Assembly (NCBI GenBank): GCA_019188255.1 | Contig: JAETXT010000002.1 | Coordinates: forward strand, 6,200,001-6,264,000 | Length of the DNA: 64,000 nucleotides | Origin: Verticillium longisporum | Lineage: Eukaryota > Ascomycota > Sordariomycetes > Glomerellales > Plectosphaerellaceae | Reading direction: 5' to 3' | Shown: piece after piece, positions 1 through 11,731 of the stretch | Layout: each line of letters opens with the position of its first letter | Numbering within the stretch: position 1 is the first letter of the stretch | Program-made: the position numbers and the translations under genes | The notes under the pieces: model-generated | What the model saw: only the letters and a program-made list of their open reading frames with translations | What the model was told of the DNA's origin: nothing | The model's database searches: none

Positions 1-859
1 GCGCTTTGAAGTGCAAAAACACTACTGTGGTCGGATTTTCTGGCCAAATCTGGACGACGTCTTGGCTGGTGTTTGTTAAGGTGCCCCGTGGTCAAGGATC
101 GACTCAGGCTAGCCGTTCAAGATTCCACTCGGGAAGAAAGATATATGCGCTGCTACACAAACTGATGAACAGAAGTTATCCGTTCCCTCCATTCTCATTT
201 TCTCTTGGCCTATATTTGATGATGCTTAGGATAGGCTTATCGGTACTACCGTCGACGACGCCCAGGATCTCTTGCGTGGTTGTAAATAGAGGGACATAAA
301 CTTGTCTGTCGGCAGACCATCATGCTTTGGGATTTCATGAACTCCAGTGTGCTTCATCAAACCCTTCTGGGCTCGAGGTAATACCAGACTCGCACTCACT
401 CGGGAATGAAAGTTTCCGAGACAATTTATCAGCGAAACCAAACTTTGGCTAAATTACGTCACTTCGGCGCAAGCTGACAACCGAATATAGATCAGACACT
501 TCGAAGAATTGGGCTGTGATAGTCATGAAAAGCGCGTTCATGAACGGCACACACTTTCTATTTCTACAGGCGCCAACGCGGTATCAACCACGTGGTTTAA
601 TGACGCAAACCTGCGTTTGGTCGATCTGTAGTTGCGCCAAGATCGGACGATCTGTTCGTCGACCACATCAGACCAAGCATGAGACGGCAGGAATAGTATC
701 GCGATCCCAATATACAGATACATCCAGATGATAGCCCGCAAGTCATGATGGCAGGTTCTCGTGTATTCTCTATGCAGCAGTACATTCCATGAAGCGCCAT
801 CCGAGGGCGATGGTATGTGATTTTCCTCCTCTTCCCATTGGTATCAAGCAGCGGCAACA
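1..859. other. Intergenic, no gene recognised
   Basis: Short open frames occur on both strands but none resembles a known protein, has convincing splice structure or is conserved-looking. The right end is the 3' flank of the thioredoxin gene. Confidence 0.5.
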
Positions 860-1525
860 TTAGGCGGAGTACTTCAGGAGCGCCTTCTCGAGGGCAGGGG
901 GTTGGCACCGACAATCTCCTCAACCTTCTCGCCGTCCTTGAAGACCATGAAGGTGGGCATGGCGCGGATGCCGAGCCCCTGACTCAGGTCGGGGACCTCG
1001 TCGACATCGATCTTGAGGAAGTTGACGCTGGTGTACTTCTCGGAGAGCCTGTTGACGAGAGCACAACCTGTCAGCACAATGTTCTTCGGCGCCATCTGGC
1101 ATGGGGGGTTACGGGGCTTTTACTCACTGCGCGTATATGGGAGCAATGGTCTTGCAGGGACCGCACCACGTAGCGAAGCAGTCGAGGATGGCGACGTTCT
1201 TGCTGGGCAGGACGTTGTCGGCGGCGAGGGTGACCTCCTCGCCGTTGATGGCCTTGTAGAAGTCCGCCTTGCTGTACAGGAAGCCAAGTCAGTATGTATC
1301 TTTTGGAGGGGTTGATGCGCGATCGCGTCATGGACCAAGTCGCACACGGTCGCTTGCGCAAGGACGGCAGAGGGGACGGCAAGGCACATACGAGTTGATG
1401 TTGTGGACGCCCATTTTGAAAGACGAAGTTTGGAACAGCCTAGATGTGATGGCAGGGGACAGGAACTGGGAACTAGGTCGTGACAGAGCCGGTCGGATGG
1501 AGTGTAGAAGGAATTTAGTTGACAT
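860..1525 (-). CDS. Thioredoxin, possible mitochondrial form, frameshifted near the C-terminus
   Basis: Small dithiol-disulfide oxidoreductase that reduces protein disulfides and is itself recycled by thioredoxin reductase. Three exons fit GT-AG rules: 1525-1392, 1271-1128 and 1048-860. The thioredoxin core starts at MGVHNIN (ATG 1414), then shows the active-site stretch ATWCGPCK, the cis-Pro loop GIRAMPTF and the end [14 protein letters not shown]. An upstream in-frame ATG at 1525 adds 37 residues rich in Ser, Arg and hydrophobics with no acids, like a mitochondrial presequence, so initiation at 1525 or 1414 could give two locations (inference). After VGAN the frame ends early at 874. The next frame reads [12 protein letters not shown] to a stop at 860, the usual fungal thioredoxin end. 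The run G897-901 (C on the coding strand) appears one base short. Confidence 0.9.
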
Positions 1526-4500
1526 TGGAGCTGCGGCGTGGGATGGAGGTGCGGGGTGATGTGCTCTAAATAACGACAGCGGTTGGGTTGGGGAGCGGGT
1601 GCAGGTGCGGGTGCTGGTGCTGGTACTGATAGTGGAAGGGGACTGTAAGGCGTATGTTGAGCCCCTCTGACGAAGTCTCTGGCTTCCAGCAATAGTAAGC
1701 GTGCTTTCTAATAGGGAGCGCTGCACCGAAAGCTCTGTCTGCCGGGGTTTGAGCCACGCGACGGGGCAGGGAGAGACACACCGAAGCTCGCAGATTCTTC
1801 CAGGTCAGAAGGCCTACAAATACCAGCGAGGTACTTCCTCAGTGGTACAGTCCGCACCAGATACGAGGTCACTCGAGCTTGGGGCATGGGTTGTTCGGGT
1901 GTGAGACAGGGCCGTAGCTTGATTTGTCAGGGCCAGATGACGCCATCTGCAAGACACCTGATTCGGCACGACTGTACTTGTCAGCCACTCACCGAGTCAC
2001 CGAAACCCTACACACGTCCCATGTACGTACCTAGGTAGGTAGACGAGGAATCCAACGATTCAGTAAGGGGTTCCGGGAATATGACAACATTGATGCTCTA
2101 CTGTAGTCTTGCGTGATACGATCAGTAATCGCCGAGGCATCTTATTTGGAATTACTGCAGCATGGATACATGCATTTTATGCGCCTTCCTACTGGCCTTA
2201 GCTCATCGTTAGGTTCATAAAGCTTCCGCGGTTCGCGCATACGACAGACACGGGCGAAGAGCACTATGGAGACCTCTCGGCGGGTTTTCCGGGGACCAGT
2301 TGTCCGCTTCTCGGCTCCGAGTGTGACGTCGAACGACTCATCGACGCCCGGACCGCCTCCGTCACAGCGGCGAACATCAATAGAACCGAACGGATCTAGA
2401 TGAGTGTAGGCATTCTGCCTCTTAAAGCGTATGCCTCGTATCGCTCATGGAATTAAGGTAAGCGACATGGGAAGTGAGTACCATACGCCTGCCACCTGCT
2501 GTGGGATGACGAACGCGCCTCAATATCATCGGATGATTTCTAGGGGCTCGGGTGGCACCCGCACGTGGAAAGTGGATGAAGGACGAGTGCCGGCTTCGAG
2601 GAGAGCGGAGTGCTATGAATGACTACAGGTGGCTCAAATGTGTCTTTGTGTTCAATCTGTGGAAGCTGTTGGATGAGCATGATGAAGCTGTGTGTCAACA
2701 GACAGAAGCTGTTTGCTGATAAGCGTTCTCACCAAGAATTGCCTGTCAAAGCAGCGATAACGTATCAGTCCATGATTGAGAGGGATGATGCAGAGCCTTT
2801 GAGCCCAGGATCTGATCCATGGAGGGTGATTGATCCTCTGCAGAGTTACTCGACGCCTTGCGATATCGACGGAATAATACATTCAAAAGAGTTACCAATG
2901 GAACCACGTGAGGTCAGCGTGGGCTTGCCTGGTGACTTAGTTATAGATCGTCGGCGTTGAACAGGTGAGCACCATGTAGGTCATTGTTGGTTGGCCCAAT
3001 CATGGCCTGTCGCATGTAACAAGGGGTGTTGCGGAATATGGCGCGAGATGCCGTTTCGTTGGATAGAGAGGCAAGAGAGGTAGGGGCCGATAGCCACCTG
3101 CAGACAGTTGAAAGGCCGCCATGCATGGCTGCAACAGCTACGTGAGGTACCTATCTATGTATCTACAAGCGACAGGATAATATGAAATCTTGTTGCGGCC
3201 GGAACAGCAGGCAGTACATATGAAAGATGACGCGTCTTGATTAGGTAGGGCATGAGCGAAATCAGATCATGACAAGAAGTGTAAAGATTGTGCCCATTGT
3301 CAGGTGGGAAAAACCAGTAGAGATCGTCAAAGTGGTCTATGTTGGTGTGGATGGCCTGGCGCAGCCTTCTATTTCTGTCCCTTCGACCATGTTTAGTGGG
3401 GGAAACCGATGACGACGACGGTGGCTGCTGCAGCGCTCGAGTCGCGCAAAAAGGGGGCCGACCTGCCGCCTTTTCAGCTTCGGTTGACTTGGGTTCGTAT
3501 CTGCAATCTCATGAAAAGCCCTTGGTAAGATCACAAGTTGGGGATTACGTGGTGAAATCAATTCGAATGAAAATTACGGTCCTCTAGCCATGTCCAAGGA
3601 AGGAAGGAAAGACTTGAGCGTTGCTGGGCAAAACATGACACGAGAGCAGCCACGGACGAGATGATGAAACAACGCTTTATCCCTGATGATGAGGGGCTCC
3701 AACTTCCAACCATCCCACTTGGCCTGGCTCAGTCCTGCCTAGTAGGTAGGCAGTCTCAGCTGGCTAGACGGCGCGCTTGCTGCTGTGGAAAGCGAAGCCA
3801 GGAGCTCGGGGCCAGGCCAGACAGGCCTAGCGTCTCCGAGGCGTGCAGCGGCGAAATGCTTGGCTTCAGTGCATGCCTACCCAACCGCCCTCCGTGTCGG
3901 CTCTTCCATTGGCGGCCTGCATGTGTCGTCGATCCAATCCAGCCGATTCCCCCAGTCGCTGCTTCCAGGCCCAGATCCTAATATGGTCTGTCGTCAAGGG
4001 CGCACCAGCTCCCCTATTTCTCTGCTTTCCCGACTTTTCTCTGCGACATGTATTCCGAAGCTGTCCTAGTTGTGGCTATTCTCCCATTCACCGCCAAGAC
4101 AACTTCGATTTGACCTGCCGCCGTTCGTCGCAGGCCCTTCACTTGTCGAGACAATCCAGTGGGAGATCTTTCGACAGGTGACAACAACTCCCCCCATTGA
4201 CGATACCACGTCCCCCCTCCCCCTGCTTCAACGACGTCAGCCAGTTGCGTGCGCCGATCGTCCCGACAACCACCACGGCCGCGGTAGCAGTGGCAACTCC
4301 TTCAATCTGGAAATTGCCCTTCAAGTCGGCTTTTTGATATCCTCAAACAAGCTTCCTAATATTTCTCTACCTACGAAGTCGGCAAAGCTGTCCGACTGCA
4401 CATTGTTACTCGACATTGCTAGAACCTCCGGCACCTCGATCCTCTCTACTTGCTGTCCGACTTGGCTTGTTCTCCGATGTGGCCTTGATACCGACACTAC

Positions 4501-4854
4501 GCATTTTCAAGTCGCTTCGCATACAACCACTTCGACTACTCCACCGGAACCATCAACTCTTCCTCTCGACAGAGACTCCTAGGCCCACGCTCGACGAACG
4601 CCCTTCTCAAATACATCCTCGTGGCTAAGTGGTGGGCAAGATATTGCAGCACACTTTTCCGCTGGCCTCTTACATGCCAAGTTCCTGGCTCAGAGACACC
4701 TCATTCCATGGAACACTGCTAGCCTGCTTCGGCCAATCCTCTCTACCCCTATCGAAAGAATACACAATCACCGACGCCCATTTCGTCATACCCGAAGCAC
4801 TTGCGGCAGGAACTCGACCATTCGCCGCCTTGCTACGAAAGCCGCAAGTTTGCG
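1526..4854. other. Long intergenic region and leader of the NIPA gene
   Basis: No convincing gene in about 3.3 kb. Positions 1596-1627 hold a GGTGCN-type tandem just upstream of the thioredoxin gene. A TACCTAGGTAGG-type motif lies at 2026-2042 and related TAGGTAGG pieces near 3145, 3241 and 3740. From about 3900 to 4850 the plus strand is rich in C and T, as in fungal promoters and 5' leaders, so this part probably drives the Mg transporter at 4855. Short open frames at 2431-2960 have no recognisable domain. Confidence 0.5.
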
Positions 4855-7101
4855 ATGGACCAAGCATCGCGGCTGCTGGCCACAACAAATCATGTCTACA
4901 CGCGAGCTGATCTCGGTGGAGATCCGTCAAGCCGGCCGGCCTTCTACAAAACCGTTGGCATATGTCTGGCCATTGCCTCCGGTCTATTTATCGGCGTCTC
5001 CTTTATCCTGAAAAAGATGGGTCTACTGGCTGCCAACGCAAAGTATAATGAGGAAGCTGGCGAGGGCTATGGCTTCCTGAAGAACGCTTACTGGTGGGGC
5101 GGCATGACGCTCATGATTCTCGGAGAGCTTTGCAACTTGGCTGCATATGCCTTCACCGACGCCATTCTTGTCACGCCACTCGGTGCGCTGTCCGTCGTGG
5201 TTACCACAGTCCTGTCCGCCATATTTCTCAAGGAGCGACTGAGCATGGTTGGCAAGGTCTCCTGTTTTCTGTGTCTGGTAGGTTCAGTTGTCATCGTTAT
5301 GAACGCACCACAGCAGTCTGCCGTCGCCACTATTGAGCAAATGCAAGACTTTGTCATCAAGCCTGGATTTCTGTCCTACGCTGGCGTCATCATCATTGGC
5401 TTTTTCGTCGCCGCGTTCTGGGCCGGCCCAAAATGGGGCAAGAAGACCATGTTGGTCTACATCTCCATCTGCAGCTGGATCGGAGGCTTGAGCGTTGTCG
5501 CTACCCAGGGTCTGGGCGCTGCGATTCTGACCCAGATAGAGGGCACACCGCAGTTCAACAAGTGGTTCATCTATGTCCTCCTCGTTTTCGTCATCGGCAC
5601 TCTCCTCATTGAGATTGTGTATCTCAACAAGGCGTTGAATATCTACAATGCTGCCATGGTCACGCCGACCTACTATGTTTACTTCACCAGCACAACCATC
5701 ATTACGTCGGCCGTGCTTTTCCGAGGCTTCAAAGGCAGCGCCAATCAGATTGTGAGCGTCGTTATGGGTTTCCTAACCATTTGCGCCGGCGTTGTTTTGT
5801 TACAATTATCCAAATCCGCCAAGGACGTACCCGATACGGCGGTGTTCACAGGAAACTTGGACCAGATTCACACTATCGCCGAGCAGGAGCAGTCTGAGAC
5901 TGAGCCCAAAGCTGACGCCATTCGTGGTGCTGCGGCCATAGTCCGCAGGTTTTCAGCTACGAGGCAAAAGAGGGAGGCTGAGGAATTCAAACGACTTCAC
6001 GAAGAAAAGCAGCGGGAGCAGCTGGCGCCAGTGGGTGAAGACGGGCCGGAGTATGAGTGGGATGGACTCAGACGCAGGAAGACTATGCTTGGAAGCCAAA
6101 GCAGCGTTGGGCGGGGCAGGTCCGGCACAGTACGCAGCACGTTCACCATTCCCCGGACTCCAGAGGTTCACCCTCCCCTTGGCATGTCTCATTTCCCCAC
6201 GGATGACGAGCTCGCCGACATCGACCCACCCAGCTCGCCCGGCATGATGTCTAGCATTGCTGGTACGATCCGGAACCGCGCCCGATCCGTATTAACCCCC
6301 AACCGACCTGACTTCTCCCTCGACCCCAAGCAACACCCCCCGATGCCCCCGGTTCCTCTGACAGACATTGCAGTGTCCGGTCACTCAATAAACGACGGAA
6401 GCTCATATCGCACAGGACCTCATGACTCTGATTATGGCGTCTCAAACACAGAATATGCGGGCGCCAAGGGTGTATATCATGCCCGGCATGGATCTCACGT
6501 CAGTGGTGTTAGCGGCGGCAGCTCCTTCCTCGCACCTACGCCACCACCGCATACAGCCAGGAGGCAATTTTCCTTCCAGAACATCTTCAAACGAGGCCAG
6601 ACATCTTCTTCTGCCGTCGAGGCTGATGACGAGCTCCCGCATCCCCCACGGTCAGCTGGTCACCTAACGCGCTTCGGTCTGGGATCGCGAGGCAATTCAA
6701 CTCCTCAGGTCAAGAACGCAACTGAAGAGGAGCAAGCTGGCCTTGTGAAAGGCGACTCACGATCAATGCCAGCGTTGCCTCGTTATGATGACGATGATGA
6801 TGACGACTACGATGATGACGAAAACGACGAGTACTACCCGGGAGACGACAAGCGACATGTGTTGGGACACTCTGGCGATCTATCTTCCACCCAGGCATCT
6901 AAATACGGTCGAGGCATCACAGGATCGCCACCGAGTAGGGCACGAGAGGATCAAGTGGCACAAGAGGCAGAGTATGAAGCACAGCGGACACGGTACAACA
7001 CATCACGTGGTGGCAGCGAGAGGAGCCCATCACCGCCGCAACCTCCACCACACAGAACTCCGCCGCATAGGAAAGGGGGCAGCAGGGACGCCTTTATGTG
7101 A
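4855..7101 (+). CDS. NIPA-type magnesium transporter (DUF803) with long cytoplasmic tail
   Basis: Multi-pass membrane protein of the NIPA/DUF803 family in the drug/metabolite transporter superfamily; family members carry Mg2+ and some other divalent cations. It is an uninterrupted 748-codon frame from ATG 4855. The first about 340 residues hold some nine hydrophobic segments, including the family hallmarks GLFIGVSFILKK and VTPLGALSVVV, and VTPTYYVYFT in the second half. The remaining about 400 residues are predicted disordered and soluble, with a basic coiled stretch, Pro-rich segments, an Asp-rich run (plus strand about 6785-6835) and a C-terminal PPQPPPHRTPP stretch. Fungal NIPA proteins commonly carry such tails; their role is not known to me. 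The next gene, ftr1, is convergent. No lesion is visible. Confidence 0.9.
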   Translation: MDQASRLLATTNHVYTRADLGGDPSSRPAFYKTVGICLAIASGLFIGVSFILKKMGLLAANAKYNEEAGEGYGFLKNAYWWGGMTLMILGELCNLAAYAFTDAILVTPLGALSVVVTTVLSAIFLKERLSMVGKVSCFLCLVGSVVIVMNAPQQSAVATIEQMQDFVIKPGFLSYAGVIIIGFFVAAFWAGPKWGKKTMLVYISICSWIGGLSVVATQGLGAAILTQIEGTPQFNKWFIYVLLVFVIGTLLIEIVYLNKALNIYNAAMVTPTYYVYFTSTTIITSAVLFRGFKGSANQIVSVVMGFLTICAGVVLLQLSKSAKDVPDTAVFTGNLDQIHTIAEQEQSETEPKADAIRGAAAIVRRFSATRQKREAEEFKRLHEEKQREQLAPVGEDGPEYEWDGLRRRKTMLGSQSSVGRGRSGTVRSTFTIPRTPEVHPPLGMSHFPTDDELADIDPPSSPGMMSSIAGTIRNRARSVLTPNRPDFSLDPKQHPPMPPVPLTDIAVSGHSINDGSSYRTGPHDSDYGVSNTEYAGAKGVYHARHGSHVSGVSGGSSFLAPTPPPHTARRQFSFQNIFKRGQTSSSAVEADDELPHPPRSAGHLTRFGLGSRGNSTPQVKNATEEEQAGLVKGDSRSMPALPRYDDDDDDDYDDDENDEYYPGDDKRHVLGHSGDLSSTQASKYGRGITGSPPSRAREDQVAQEAEYEAQRTRYNTSRGGSERSPSPPQPPPHRTPPHRKGGSRDAFM

Positions 7102-7541
7102 TGGACTGCCACGCACAGTGTGCTAAACCATCATCACGGGCGCATATGTGGATGAAATGAGCTTCTTCATCCATTGAATGCATGTATGAAAGAGCATGAC
7201 ACCAGGCCGCCTAATTGTATAAACGGGATCTGTCTGGTCTCGAGGGAGATCGACTTGTAAATAGGAGGCGAGCTAGATACACGAGCCATGATGCCCAAGA
7301 CACTATAGTAGTGTAGTTGATACATGATTAATGAACATGTGTTTCGAGGTCTCGTCCACGTACTGAGAATTTTGTAAGTGAAAAGATCCAAAAGGTCCGT
7401 CGAAATTCCACACGACTCTTCAGTTCTTCGAGCATGGTTAATGCCTGTAGCTAGATGGATATGAGGAGCCGACAATAGTTCCTCCTGAGGCCGTTCGACT
7501 CGTATAACCAGTATACACTGCAATGACAAGACTTGAATCGC
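7102..7541. other. Convergent intergenic region between NIPA and ftr1
   Basis: About 440 bp of 3' flank shared by two convergent genes. No coding signal. No clear terminator motif can be assigned. Confidence 0.5.
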
Positions 7542-8802
7542 CTAATGGGCAGTACTTGAAGCTACAGTGGCTTCTGGACTCTGCTTCTCGTGGTTGTCGG
7601 GCGAATCTAATGAACCCGAATGGCTGGATGAAGGTGGCTGAGGGACGGCCTTTGCCTTCATGAATGGCCATCTGCCCTTGACTTCCTTGAAACGGAGAAG
7701 GATCAGCCAGGTCATGACAAAGATCCAGTATACATTGTATGAGATGACGGAGCCATAGGTAGCCGAGTTGTTCCATCCGAAGATGGCATTCAGAACACCC
7801 CAGCCGCCGCCGCCGTTCAGCTCGGGGTTGCAGCACTATCCCTAAGGTCAGCCCTACGAACATTCATCAGGAAAAACGAGAGAGGTGTTACGGACGTTGA
7901 GGTGCCAGACACTCTTGTCGATATCATATGAGCCAGGGCCACTGCCGACTTCGGCCGCATCGCCTCCTACGGCGTCGTTCCACTTTTGCCCGTCGAAAAA
8001 CCACACGGCACGAGAGAAGAGGCCTGCTGCAACAAGGTACAACAGGCAGGTCGAGACAACAAGGAAGACCTGGATTCTGGTGGAGGTGCCACTCCTTTGA
8101 CCGTTGTTAGACATGATACGAACATTTTGCGCGTAGTAGGACTTACTTGTACAGCAGGAAACCGACGGCGATACCTGCGATCAAACCAACAATGACCGGA
8201 ATGGGAACGGCAGACGCAGGGGCGGAGAAGGTGACGCCAGCCACAAACACGATGGCTTCGATGCCCTCGCGGAGAATGGTAATGAAGGGCAGGACAAACA
8301 TGATGTACTTTTCGGCAAATCGCTTGAAGCGTCCCTTGTTGCCGCCCTTGTTGATCGGGGCCTCGAGAGCCTTGGCGAGCTTGATGCGCCACTTTTGCTG
8401 CATCTTTCCGACACGCAAGAGGGCGACACCCATCAGCGTGATGATAATCGAGGCAAACAGGGCAAAGGATCCCTCATAGTAATACTCATTGGCTTCCCAG
8501 CTCACGCGGCCGACACCGTAGAAGACGCCAATGATGATGCCTGCTACAACTAGACAGAGCAAGAGGCCTGTGCCTACGCCGAGCCAGACCTATTGGACAT
8601 AGTCAGAACCACAAGAGCAAATGATATGACCACAATCAGAACTTACTTGTCTTCGAAGGATCTTGTAGACACGCTGGTCGCCTTCGGGGCCGCCCAGGGT
8701 TTGTTTCAAGAAGGCCATCAACACCGAGACGATGATGACTGTCTCGAGTGCCTCGCGGAAAACCACGAGAAAGATGGGGACCGAGAATACATTGACTGTC
8801 AT
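7542..8802 (-). CDS. High-affinity plasma-membrane iron permease Ftr1
   Basis: Imports Fe(III) produced by the partner multicopper ferroxidase. Four exons, 8802-8647, 8589-8147, 8094-7896 and 7835-7542, give 363 aa. The start is the ATG at 8802 ([11 protein letters not shown]). Both iron-channel motifs of the family are present: REALE in the first membrane segment and REGIE about halfway along (REXXE). Seven hydrophobic segments can be counted. The conserved [11 protein letters not shown] loop spans the last intron, which fixes that splice even though its donor (GTCCGT) is weak. The tail is hydrophilic and Ser-rich. It is divergent from fet3 across 861 bp, the usual fungal arrangement for co-regulation by iron. 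No lesion is visible. Confidence 0.95.
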
Positions 8803-9663
8803 GATGTCTACCAAGCTTCAGATTCCATAAGCTGTGATGGTGTTTCTTCTCAGGATGAATTCCCAGGTGGGCAAGAAGGAGGGGGGCAAGAGATCAGCTT
8901 CGAGAAGAGGGGGACGACCTAGGTCTACTCTTCCGATCTCTTTCGTCTTGCAAGTCGGGACAGCCGCATACCTAGCTAAGGTATGAGTAGATTGAAGGGT
9001 CCAATGACACGGTGTGGGCTAAGATCAACTTGTCCCGCGATCACGGCTACCGGCACATGGTGCCCCTCTTAGGACTCGTGTTGGGTGGTACCACTTGCGT
9101 GACGCTAATGCAACGGTAGTCTGACTGAAAAGCTTGTCTTCGCCCACTGATGGCCCAGCCGAGCGGCTGAAGGTTTATACCACGGCCAATCACTGGAGTC
9201 ACTTAACGAGTCGCGCCCAACTTTCGTGCCAGTTGAGGGATAGGACAACATGTTGGCAGATGAAGCTCTACGGTAAGGGAACATGCCGTGAGCCGAGCTA
9301 CCACTAGCCGACGGCGAGGGGTCCAAGCCAGCACCGCATCTTGACTCGCCTTGATCTTCATGGCCAATGGGCTGAGGGATACATCGTGATGGAGGCGTAC
9401 AAGGGTTGGTCTGAGCCTGGCTTATACCTGATTATCAGATTGATAACGCGGCCGTCTGTTCCGTTTCCGATTACCTCGTGCCGATGAAGGTTGGAATGAT
9501 CGTATCATGTAGATCTCGGCTCCGAGGGTACGACCTCTGCTCGCTTCGCACTTTCCTTGATGTCTTTGACGCTCTTCTCTCTTGCCGTCATTGTTCCTCT
9601 CTCTCCAGGGCCAAGGGAACACACCCAGTCTTTAGGAACAGCCGCCTGAAAGCTCCATTCGCA
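8803..9663. promoter_or_regulatory. Bidirectional ftr1-fet3 promoter region
   Basis: 861 bp between the two divergent start codons, with no gene inside. The fet3-proximal half contains a composite GATA element at 9432-9446, annotated separately. An ACCTAGGT palindrome occurs at 8917-8924. Shared control of both genes is inferred from the geometry and from the known biology of this pair in fungi. Confidence 0.7.
9432..9446. promoter_or_regulatory. Putative iron-responsive GATA factor site (ATCWGATAA type)
   Basis: The plus strand reads TTATCAGATTGATAA. Its first nine bases are the exact reverse complement of ATCTGATAA, the binding consensus reported for fungal iron-sensing GATA repressors of the SreA/Sre1/Fep1/Urbs1 family. 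A second GATAA follows directly in the opposite orientation. It lies about 220 bp upstream of the fet3 ATG. The sequence match is direct; repressor binding is inference. Confidence 0.65.
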
Positions 9664-11731
9664 ATGAGAATCAGTCGCCTTGCTCTATCGTTTGGACTCT
9701 TGTGTCCGGCCCTCGCGGCAACTGTCACCTACAATTTCACCATTGAGTGGGTGACAGCGAATCCAGATGGAGCGTTCAACAGGCCAACGATAGGCATCAA
9801 CGGCCAGTGGCCCATCCCTCGCATCGATGCCAACGTAGGTGACAGGGTCATTGTTCACGCGCACAATGAGCTCGGAAACCAATCGACGTCGCTTCATTTT
9901 CACGGTCTCTTCATGAACAATGCAACACATATGGACGGACCGTCCATGGTTACGCAATGCGCCATTCTTCCAGGTTCATCCATGACGTATAACTTTACAG
10001 TCAGTTGAGTCCTTGTCGCACAGAAATGTCAATTCTAACGGGAACAGATCGACCAACCTGGCACATACTGGTATCACTCACATACCCAGAGCCAGTACCC
10101 AGATGGTTTGAGAGGCCCTCTGGTCATTCACGACCCAGACTCACCCTTCAAAGACGAGTACAGCGAGGAGATCGTATTGACTCTCTCGGATTGGTACCAT
10201 GAGCAGATGCAAGTTCTCATTCCTCGATTCTTGACAAAGTCAAATCCAACGGGCGCCGAACCGGTCCCGCAGGCAGCATTGATGAACGAAACCCAGAACC
10301 TGGCCGTTTCTGTCGAGCCCGGCAAGACGTACTTGATCAGGGTCATCAACATGGCGGCTTTTGCCGCGCAGTATCTCTGGTTCGAGGGACACAACATCTC
10401 CATTGTCGAGGTTGATGGCATCTACACTAAGCCCGCAGAAGCCAGCATGATCTACTTGGCTGCGGCGCAAAGGTGCAGCTTCTTACTGACGACTCGAAAC
10501 GACACAAGCCAGAATTTTCCAATTGTGGGAAGCATGGACACTGTAGGTCTCTTCGTCTGAACTGTCTGACAAGTCTGTTGACAGCCATACTCAGGACCTT
10601 TTCGACCAATTGCCTGACGACCTCAACTGGAATGTCACCGGCTGGCTGGTGTACGACGATGCGAAGGACAAGCCGGCGCCTGCGATAGTTGACACCTTCG
10701 AGCCGTTCGATGACATGACACTGGTTCCCCAAGATGAGCTGGAAAGGTACGGGGAGCCTGGCCATACCGTCGAGCTCGATGTGGTCATGGGCAATCTGGG
10801 CGACGGCGCCAACTATGCCTTCTTCAACAACATTACATACGCGCATCCCAAGGTCCCGACTCTGTACACTGCGCTCACATCCGGAGATCTTGCGACGAAC
10901 CCCCAGGTGTACGGTGAATACACTCACAGCTTTGTCCTGGAGAAGGATGAGATTGTTCAGATTGTCTTGAACAACCTTGACCCCGGACGACACCCCTTCC
11001 ACCTTCATGGTCATGCATTCCAGGCACTCCACCGATCCGTCGAAGAAGCTGGAACGTTTGAGGATGCTCATCTGACTGAGGACGATTTCCCCAAGGTTCC
11101 CATGCGACGCGATACCCTGGTCGTGTGGCCAAACGGGAACATCGTCTTGAGGTTCAAGGCAGACAACCCTGGTATGTTTCTCATCTGACGAGGCTCGTGT
11201 GGAATTGCATTACTGACAGTGACCAGGCATCTGGCTATTCCATTGCCACATTGAGTGGCATGTCACGTCAGGTCTCATGGCGACCTTTGTTGAGGCCCCT
11301 CTGGAGCTCCAGAAGACAATTGCCATCCCGCAAGACCATTTCGATGTCTGCGCAGCAGGTGATGTGCCTGTCGCGGGTAATGCCGCAGCAAATACGCAGA
11401 ACTTGTTGGATCTTAAGGGCCAAAATGCCCCGCCACGACCTCTACCGGGAGGGTGAGTGTTCTTCAAGAGACGTTTATGGTGAAACAGGCACAGCTAACG
11501 TCTTTCAGGTTCACTACTCGGGGCATCGTCGCTTTCGTCTTCAGCTGCATCGCTGGCGTCCTGGGCGTTTGCGTTGTTGCATGGTATGGCCTGGCTGGTC
11601 CCACGGGCGGAGAGCCCGACTTCCAAGAAGACAATGACATGGTGACTAGCGAGGCTTCGAGAGCCTTGCCCGATGCGCTGGCGAGAGCGAATGGTACCGA
11701 GACTGAAACTCATGGCATCAAATCAGCTTAA
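9664..11731 (+). CDS. Multicopper ferroxidase Fet3
   Basis: Copper oxidase that oxidises Fe(II) to Fe(III) outside the plasma membrane and passes it to Ftr1. Five exons, 9664-9999, 10048-10542, 10595-11171, 11227-11452 and 11509-11731, give 618 aa with all junctions in frame. There is an N-terminal signal peptide ending near ALAATVTY. The copper-binding motifs appear in the usual order: [21 protein letters not shown] and [11 protein letters not shown] single C-terminal membrane anchor (about GIVAFVFSC to VVAWYGL) distinguishes it from secreted laccases. Several N-glycosylation sequons (NFT, NAT, NIT) are visible. Acidic residues around DWYHEQM fit the ferroxidase rather than laccase branch (family knowledge). 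It is divergent from ftr1. No lesion is visible. Confidence 0.95.

Noticed and set aside
1328..1726. Upstream extension of thioredoxin with Pro-Ala-rich and Ser-Thr-rich residues
   Set aside because: The extension beyond ATG 1525 comes from a GGTGCN tandem in the leader and is not presequence-like.
4070..4582. 170-codon plus-strand frame upstream of the Mg transporter
   Set aside because: It lacks an ATG start, has no domain and lies in C/T-rich leader sequence.
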